Shown here: positions 59,661-64,000 of the stretch, piece by piece
Layout of the letters: the number at the start of each line of letters is the position of its first letter
How positions within the stretch are numbered: the first letter of the stretch is position 1
From: Palsa-506 sp963755815
Lineage (GTDB): Bacteria; Actinomycetota; Actinomycetes; Streptosporangiales; Streptosporangiaceae
Assembly: GCA_963755815.1 (NCBI GenBank)
Contig: CAVWLF010000001.1
Location: 1-64,000 of the forward strand
DNA: 64,000 nt
Reading direction: 5' to 3'
Translations under genes and position numbers: made by a program
The notes under the pieces: generated by a model
Database searches by the model: none
What the model was told of the DNA's origin: nothing
What the model saw: the letters and a program-made list of their open reading frames with translations, nothing else

Positions 59661-60710
59661 CTGACTACGTTCTCGCGGGAGTTCGTCACCAATCGCGGCA
59701 CCAGGCACCAGCTCCCCATGTTCCTGCCCGTCTACCAGCCGCACCGGCTGGCCGGGCTGCTCGACGGCTGGGCCGGCGGCCCGGCCGTCGACGGCTGCAT
59801 TGTCAATGCCTACTTCCTGTACAAGCAGCGCGACCTCAAGCGCAGGCTGACGACCGAGCAGGACCTGCACGACTACCTGTCCTTCCAGCGGCTGGTCGCG
59901 ACCGACTCCGGGGCGTTCCAGGGCTTCACCCGGCGGCTGTACCTCAAGAACGCCGACATCGTCAGGTTCCAGGACCGGATCGGCAGCGACGTGCTGGCGC
60001 CGCTGGACCTGGTCACCCCGCCCGGTGACAACCGCGAGACCGCGACGGCCAAGCTGCGCGCCACCGAGACCCGGATCCGGCAGGCGCTGCGCATCGTGGA
60101 GCGCGGCGTGCTGGCCGGGGTCCAGCAGGGCGGCCGGTTCCCCGACCTGCGGCACGAGAGCACCAGCGTGCTGCGCGACCTCGGCGTGCGCTACCTGGCG
60201 CTGGGCAGCCTGGTGCCGTTCTTCACCCGGAATCACGACATCCGGTTCGTCTGCGCGGTCGCGGCCGACGCCCGCCAGGTGATCGGGCCAGAGGTGCCCA
60301 TCCACCTTTACGGCGCCGGTGATCCGGTCGAGCTCCCGTTCCTGGTCGCCTCCGGGGTGAGCATCTTCGACTCCGCGTCCTACGGCCACTTCGCCCAGGG
60401 CGGCTGGTACATGACGCCGTACGGGTCGCTGCGCGACATCGGCCCGGTCCGCGCCGGGGAGTACCGGTGCGCGTGCCCGGTCTGCCCGCCGGACATGACG
60501 GAACTGCCCGGCGGCGATGACCTGTTCCGGCACAACCTCTGGACCATCCTCGCCACGATGGAGGAGATCAACCGCCGCCTCGAGGCCGGCACCCTGGCCG
60601 GGTACCTGGCCGAGGTGCTCGATGTGCACGGTGCCTGGTTCCCCGGCAGCGCGCTCGCCACGTCCTGGCGCACCGTGGAGGACGGACGTGACCAGCCAGC
60701 CAGTTCCTGA
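59661..60710 (+). CDS. tRNA-guanine transglycosylase-like protein (ArcTGT/DpdA-type)
   Basis: A TIM-barrel transglycosylase. Numbering from ATG 59718: DSGAFQ with Asp63 (substrate-binding Asp), PLDLVTPPGDN with Asp97, the VQQGGRFPDLR glycine motif, HLYGAGDPVELP, IFDSASY with Asp218 at the nucleophile position, and zinc ligands Cys251, Cys253, Cys256 (CACPVC) and His272. The TPP-D form of the second motif is typical of archaeosine-type and DpdA-type enzymes rather than bacterial Q-TGT. In-frame codons upstream of 59718 (LTTFSREFVTNRGTRHQLP) look like family sequence, so translation likely starts earlier; no ATG/GTG/TTG exists there after the stop at 59637, only CTG 59661 behind GAGGGGG. It overlaps the methyltransferase gene and faces queDEC, suppliers of preQ0. 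Confidence 0.85.
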   Translation: MTTFSREFVTNRGTRHQLPMFLPVYQPHRLAGLLDGWAGGPAVDGCIVNAYFLYKQRDLKRRLTTEQDLHDYLSFQRLVATDSGAFQGFTRRLYLKNADIVRFQDRIGSDVLAPLDLVTPPGDNRETATAKLRATETRIRQALRIVERGVLAGVQQGGRFPDLRHESTSVLRDLGVRYLALGSLVPFFTRNHDIRFVCAVAADARQVIGPEVPIHLYGAGDPVELPFLVASGVSIFDSASYGHFAQGGWYMTPYGSLRDIGPVRAGEYRCACPVCPPDMTELPGGDDLFRHNLWTILATMEEINRRLEAGTLAGYLAEVLDVHGAWFPGSALATSWRTVEDGRDQPASS

Positions 60711-61599
60711 CGACCTGCTCGCCCGGCTCGCGGCGGACTTCGCCGACCAGGTGACGGCGCGCTACCGCATCGACCGCGCCGATGCGGTCGCGATGATCCT
60801 GGCCGACTGGCAGGGCCGGCCCCGGCTGGTCGCGGCGGCGGCCGCCGCGTCCTCGCCCGCGGAGGTGCGCAGGCTGCGGATCTATCAGGACGCAGCCGCC
60901 GCAACCAAGCGGGACATCTACCGCCGGCTCCGGCGTTACCGGGCGGCCGGGACCGCCTTCGACGATGCGGTGCGCGCGCTCGCCACCCTGGCGCCGGGCT
61001 GCCCGCCGGACCTGCTCGCCGGACGGATCACCGCGATCGCGGCCGCGCACGTGAGCACCGCCGAGCGGCTGCCGCATCTCGGCGAGTTCCTGGCCGCGCT
61101 GACCGCCGCCGCCGGCGCCTTCGAGACGGTGGTCGACGCCGGATGCGGGGTGCTGCCGTTGCTGTTCCCGTTCGACTCGGACGCCAGCGCCGGCGTTCGC
61201 GAGTACTGGGCCATGGACAAGGACCAGCGCGCCATCACCGCCCTGCGCGAGTACGCCCGCGTCCGCGCGGACCGGCGGATCCGCCCGCTGCACTGGAATA
61301 TCGCCGATGGCTGGCAGCCGGCGTTCGACGCCGGCCTGCCGGCCCGCTGTGACCTGGGCCTGCTGCTCAAGGTGGTGCCGGTGGTCCGGCGCCAGGACCC
61401 GGCCCTGCTGCGCGGGCTGGCCGCCATCCCGGCCGACCGGCTGGTGATCAGCGGCTCCCGGACGGCCATGGCCAAGCGCCGCGATATCGAGCGCCGGGAG
61501 ACCCGGGAACTGCAGCGCTTCTGCGCTGAGCATGCGCTGACGGAGATCGGGCGTTTCCGCACGGCCGACGAGGTCTGCCTGGTGGTGCAACGGGGATAG
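60688..61599 (+). CDS. FmrO/Rmt-family (16S rRNA m7G1405-type) methyltransferase-like protein
   Basis: 303 residues from GTG 60688 (GGAGGACG upstream), overlapping the transglycosylase gene by 23 nt. The N-terminal helical domain is about 1-130 and carries IAAAHVSTAERLPHLGEFLA, the His-Ser-Thr-x-Glu-Arg-Leu signature of FmrO. The Rossmann core has VVDAGCGVLPLLFP, YWAMDKDQRAITALREYARV and LGLLLKVVPVVRRQDP. Known Rmt enzymes have a Ser-Phe-Pro...Leu-Gly-Gly-Arg loop; here it reads VISGSRTAMAKRRDIERRE, so the target loop differs. True family members methylate G1405 N7. Coupling to a transglycosylase argues for a different target. Confidence 0.82.
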   Translation: MTSQPVPDDLLARLAADFADQVTARYRIDRADAVAMILADWQGRPRLVAAAAAASSPAEVRRLRIYQDAAAATKRDIYRRLRRYRAAGTAFDDAVRALATLAPGCPPDLLAGRITAIAAAHVSTAERLPHLGEFLAALTAAAGAFETVVDAGCGVLPLLFPFDSDASAGVREYWAMDKDQRAITALREYARVRADRRIRPLHWNIADGWQPAFDAGLPARCDLGLLLKVVPVVRRQDPALLRGLAAIPADRLVISGSRTAMAKRRDIERRETRELQRFCAEHALTEIGRFRTADEVCLVVQRG

Positions 61600-61605
61600 T
61601 GCCCC

Positions 61606-61635
61606 GTTTCCGCGTTTTCTGGTGCGGGCGGAAAC
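61606..61635. terminator. Bidirectional terminator between methyltransferase gene and queD
   Basis: GTTTCCGC (61606-61613) pairs with GCGGAAAC (61628-61635), loop 14 nt with a TTTT run. It lies 6 nt after the methyltransferase stop and 10 nt before the end of the convergent queD. Confidence 0.6.
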
Positions 61636-61645
61636 CGGCCGGCCG

Positions 61646-62011
61646 TCAGGATGGCTCGTCTTCGCCCCGGTACACGCAGCCGCAGGTGCACGTCTCGCGC
61701 ACGATGACCGCCGACAGCGGCAGCTGCCCGGTCAGCCGCCGCCAGATCCACCGGGCCAGGACCTCGCTGGTCGGGTTGTCCAGGCCCGCCACCTCGTTCA
61801 GGTAGCGGTGGTCCAGCTGATCATGCAGCGGCCGGAACGCCGCGGAAATCTCGGCGAAGTCCAGCACCCAGCCGGTCACCTGGTCCACGTCGCCCCGGAC
61901 GTGAATCTCCACCCGGTACGAGTGCCCGTGCAGGCGGGCGCACTTGTGCCCGGCGGGCACCTGCGGCAGCCGGTGCGCGGCCTCGAAGGTGAACTCGCGG
62001 TAGATCTCCAT
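61646..62011 (-). CDS. queD: QueD, 6-carboxytetrahydropterin synthase
   Basis: 121 residues, the normal QueD size. Zinc His are in FEAAHRLPQ and LHGHSYRVEI; the catalytic Cys is in GHKCARLHGH; DQLDHRYLNEV and the substrate Glu in IVRETCTCGCVYRG complete the site. It converts 7,8-dihydroneopterin triphosphate, from GTP cyclohydrolase I (not encoded here), to 6-carboxytetrahydropterin. ATG 62011 shares one base with the queE stop (TGATG). Confidence 0.95.
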   Translation of the reverse strand: MEIYREFTFEAAHRLPQVPAGHKCARLHGHSYRVEIHVRGDVDQVTGWVLDFAEISAAFRPLHDQLDHRYLNEVAGLDNPTSEVLARWIWRRLTGQLPLSAVIVRETCTCGCVYRGEDEPS

Positions 62012-62658
62012 CAGGCAATTCCGGCGTACTTGTGGGTCTGCAGGCTGAGCCGCCACTGCGGGTGCGCCAGGCAGTATTCGATGGCGGCCCTGGTATTCGC
62101 CTCGCGATCGGGGCCATCCATCGGCTGCAGCAGGAAATTCGCGAAGTCGAGATCCTCGAACCGCCCGGGCTCCGCGCCCGGCTGCGGGAACACCAGCTTG
62201 AGGTCGTCACCTTCGGTCAGCACCAGGCCGGCGCCGGCCTTGGGGCTGACGCAGATCCAGTCCAGGCCGGCCGGGGCCGGCCGGGTGCCGTTGGTCTCCA
62301 CCGCCACCTCGAACCCCACGCCGTGCAGTGCGTCGACCGCGGCCTTATCGAGCTGCAGCAGCGGCTCTCCGCCGGTGCACACCACGTAGGGCCGGCTCCG
62401 CAGGTGCGGCTGGCCCTGCCACGCCCAGGCCACCGCGGCGGCGAGATGGGCGGCGCTGTCAAACCGGCCCCCGCCCGGCCCGTCGGTCCCGGTGAACTCG
62501 GTATCGCAGAACTGGCAGATCGCCCGATGGCGGTCACTCTCCCGCCCGGTCCACAGGTTGCAGCTGGTGAAGCGGCAGAACACGGCCGGCCAGCCGGCCC
62601 GGGTGCCCTCCCCCTGCAGCGTGTAGAAGATCTCCTTGACCCGGTACGCCGGTCTCAC
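62011..62658 (-). CDS. queE: QueE, 7-carboxy-7-deazaguanine synthase (radical SAM)
   Basis: 215 residues from GTG 62658, which overlaps the queC stop (GTGA). EIFYTLQGEGTRAGWPAVFC gives the N-terminus. The cluster motif is the QueE-type CX14CX2C (SCNLWTGRESDRHRAICQFC). CTGGEPLLQLD is the SAM-binding GGEP motif, and VETNGTRPAP and VSPKAGAG follow. The product CDG feeds QueC. This is the longer-loop form found in Actinobacteria. Confidence 0.95.
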   Translation of the reverse strand: MRPAYRVKEIFYTLQGEGTRAGWPAVFCRFTSCNLWTGRESDRHRAICQFCDTEFTGTDGPGGGRFDSAAHLAAAVAWAWQGQPHLRSRPYVVCTGGEPLLQLDKAAVDALHGVGFEVAVETNGTRPAPAGLDWICVSPKAGAGLVLTEGDDLKLVFPQPGAEPGRFEDLDFANFLLQPMDGPDREANTRAAIEYCLAHPQWRLSLQTHKYAGIA

Positions 62659-63368
62659 CCGGCGACCGCCAGCGCCGGGTCGGTCAGGCCCAGCTCGGCG
62701 AAGCCGCGCGCGCGCAGCAGGCACGAGTCACAGCTGCCGCAGGCCAGGCCGCCGGCCGGGTCGTAGCAGCTGTGGGTGAGCCCGTAGTCCACGCCGAGCT
62801 CCAGCCCGCGGCGGATCGTCCCGGCCTTGGTCAGCTGGATCAGGGGGGTGTGGATCTTCAGCTGCTGGCGGCCCTCGACACCGGCCTTGGTGGCCAGGTT
62901 GGCCATCCGCTCGAAGGCGGTGATGTACTCCGGCAGGCAGTCGGGGTAGCCGCTGTAGTCCAGCGCGCTCACCCCGATGAAGACGTCTGAGGCGCCCAGG
63001 GTCTCGGCCCAGGCGAGCGCGAACGACAGGAAGATCGTGTTCCTGGCCGGCACGTAGGTGACCGGAATCACGTCATCCAGGTCGTCGGCGCTGTCGTGGT
63101 GCGGCACGGCGATGGAGTCGTCGGTAAGCGCCGATCCGCCGAAGATGCGCAGGTCGATCTCGGCGATCACGTGCCGGGTGGTGCCCTGGGCGCGGGCCAC
63201 CCGCGCGGCGGCGTCAAGTTCCACCGTGTGCCGCTGCCCGTAGCGGAAGCTCAGCGCGTAAGCCTCGTAGTTCTCGCTGATGGCGACAGCCAGTGCGGTG
63301 GCCGAATCCAGGCCGCCGCTGAGCAGCACCACCGCTTTGCGTTGCGCCGTCATGGCCGGGCGAGTCAC
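62655..63368 (-). CDS. queC: QueC, preQ0 (7-cyano-7-deazaguanine) synthase
   Basis: 237 residues. The PP-loop is VVLLSGGLDSATALAVAI, followed by ALSFRYGQRHTVELDAA and VPARNTIFLSFALAWAE. The zinc Cys are in LTHSCYDPAGGLACGSCDSC, intact. The enzyme makes preQ0 from CDG with ATP and ammonia. ATG 63368 or 63353 (MTAQRKAVVLLSGG) may be the start. It is the first gene of the queC-queE-queD unit. No queF is present, so the end product is preQ0, the base used by archaeosine-type and DpdA transglycosylases. Confidence 0.96.
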   Translation of the reverse strand: MTRPAMTAQRKAVVLLSGGLDSATALAVAISENYEAYALSFRYGQRHTVELDAAARVARAQGTTRHVIAEIDLRIFGGSALTDDSIAVPHHDSADDLDDVIPVTYVPARNTIFLSFALAWAETLGASDVFIGVSALDYSGYPDCLPEYITAFERMANLATKAGVEGRQQLKIHTPLIQLTKAGTIRRGLELGVDYGLTHSCYDPAGGLACGSCDSCLLRARGFAELGLTDPALAVAG

Positions 63369-63571
63369 TGTCCTGTTCCTTCCGGGGCAGCCCGTCGTCC
63401 TGGGCCGCCGCCACGATCCAGGGTATCCCGATCATGGCCCCCGGCCCCCGGCCGCCGGGCCGCCGGACCGGGCGCGACCCGGAGCCGGGCCGGCCGGGCG
63501 GCGGCCTGGCCGGGCGGCGGCCTGGCCGGGGGGACCCGGCGGGCCATGCGAGACTGGGCTAGGAGGCTGTG

Positions 63572-63922
63572 ATGCCGGCGATGAAGATAGTGATCGATAC
63601 GGCCATGCGGGCCAGGGACGTCTCCCGGCCGCAGCCCGAGGACGTGGCCCGGGCGGAGGCGGCCGACGCGGCCGCGCGGGCGGCGAGCCCGGCCCGGCCA
63701 GCCACGACAGCCCGGCCCGGCCGGCCAGGCCGGCCACTGCCGCCCGGGAAACCGCCGAACAGCACGGGCCACCCGGGCGCGGCAAGCGCCGATGACCGCG
63801 CGAACGCCGCCAGCACCGCGGACAGGCCGGCCGAGCCAGGCTCAGGCCGGACGGACGCCCGGCCGCGCGCGGCCGGGCTGCCGTCGCCGCCACCCCGGCG
63901 GCGAGCCCGCCGGCACCGGTGA
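63572..63922 (+). CDS. Small Pro/Arg/Ala-rich protein, function unknown
   Basis: 116 residues from ATG 63572, with a near-perfect AGGAGG 5 nt upstream. The first ~35 residues look structured (MKIVIDTAMRARDVSRPQPE, then DVARAEAADAAARAA); the rest is low-complexity Pro/Ala/Arg/Gly and reads like GC-rich disordered tail. It is divergent from queC, 203 bp away. I do not recognise a domain. The good ribosome site supports translation; the tail frame is less certain. Confidence 0.5.
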   Translation: MPAMKIVIDTAMRARDVSRPQPEDVARAEAADAAARAASPARPATTARPGRPGRPLPPGKPPNSTGHPGAASADDRANAASTADRPAEPGSGRTDARPRAAGLPSPPPRRRARRHR

Positions 63923-63935
63923 TGGTGGCCGGCGG

Positions 63936-64000
63936 TTACCCGCCCGGCAGCGGGGGCAGCACGCCGGTTTCCTCGTAGTCGGCGATCATCGCGAGCCGCC
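63936..64000 (-). CDS. 3' end of an unidentified gene, cut by the window edge
   Basis: Reading leftwards from the edge the frame gives RLAMIADYEETGVLPPLPGG and a TAA stop at 63936-63938. The sequence looks like a genuine C-terminus with clean codon use, but 20 residues are too few to name it. Confidence 0.45.
   Translation of the reverse strand, partial: RLAMIADYEETGVLPPLPGG

Noticed and set aside
59661..60710. Full Dpd DNA-modification island
   Set aside because: No other dpd-type genes (helicase, restriction or amidotransferase components) are adjacent.
60688..61599. Aminoglycoside resistance gene
   Set aside because: FmrO family membership alone does not show G1405 activity; the target loop differs and the context is a transglycosylase/preQ0 locus.
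59661..63368. Ordinary queuosine pathway
   Set aside because: The transglycosylase has the TPP-D motif of preQ0-using enzymes, and queF, queA and queG are missing from the locus; they could be elsewhere, so this is not final.
63572..63922. Part of the que locus
   Set aside because: Divergent from queC and with no recognisable domain; adjacency alone is not enough.

Overview
The window is high-GC DNA with GTG and ATG starts, many ATGA stop/start overlaps and gene families typical of filamentous, soil-type Actinobacteria (ECF sigma factors with SnoaL tails, SpoIIE/RsbW fusion phosphatases, FmrO-type methyltransferase, HpnG/HpnH hopanoid genes, MsmK-fed sugar importers). A Streptosporangiales/Streptomycetales-like organism is my inference; no marker here fixes the genus.

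Layout. 1-250: two tRNA genes (a partial Pro and a Gly). 0.5-6.4 kb: signalling, with an ECF sigma factor and membrane partner, a second ECF sigma factor with a DinB-type partner, a histidine kinase/response regulator pair, plus gene debris that includes a broken copy of the regulator's 3' end. 7-19 kb: single housekeeping and accessory genes (GNATs, an APH-like kinase, PhzF, an S9 peptidase, two MFS exporters, methyltransferases). 19.9-21.6 kb: flotillin and an NfeD-type partner. 21.9-30.1 kb: a complete glycoside-uptake locus (substrate-binding lipoprotein, two permeases, GH127 arabinofuranosidase, LacI regulator, MsmK-type ATPase). 30.5-34.8 kb: siderophore-interacting flavoprotein, ribokinase, and a PAS-GAF-PP2C-HATPase stress regulator. 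34.8-40.5 kb: a dimethylformamidase-like and a GH15-like secreted protein, both with frameshifts, then a MacB-type ABC exporter. 40.6-48.7 kb: an extracellular-polysaccharide type operon (nucleotide-sugar dehydrogenase, GT2, SDR epimerase and two tandem membrane GT-C-like genes that share a 792-bp identical block).

48.8-58.1 kb is a complete hopanoid operon on the minus strand: hpnC-hpnD-hpnE-prenyl synthase-shc-(hpnG-ispH fusion)-hpnH. HpnC/D/E convert farnesyl diphosphate to squalene, Shc cyclises it, HpnH adds adenosine, and the HpnG half removes adenine. The fused IspH half supplies isoprenoid precursors. A duplicated palindromic element lies just upstream of hpnC.

58.4-63.9 kb holds a SpoIIE-type phosphatase and, divergently, a tRNA-guanine-transglycosylase-like gene overlapping an FmrO/Rmt-family rRNA-methyltransferase-like gene. 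These converge on queC-queE-queD, which make the 7-deazaguanine base preQ0; no queF is present. This transglycosylase/methyltransferase/preQ0 set is the best candidate here for an undescribed nucleic-acid modification system.

Recurrent features are short tandem repeats, both intergenic and as in-frame insertions inside conserved enzymes, and a concentration of single-base frameshifts between 34.8 and 48.7 kb.
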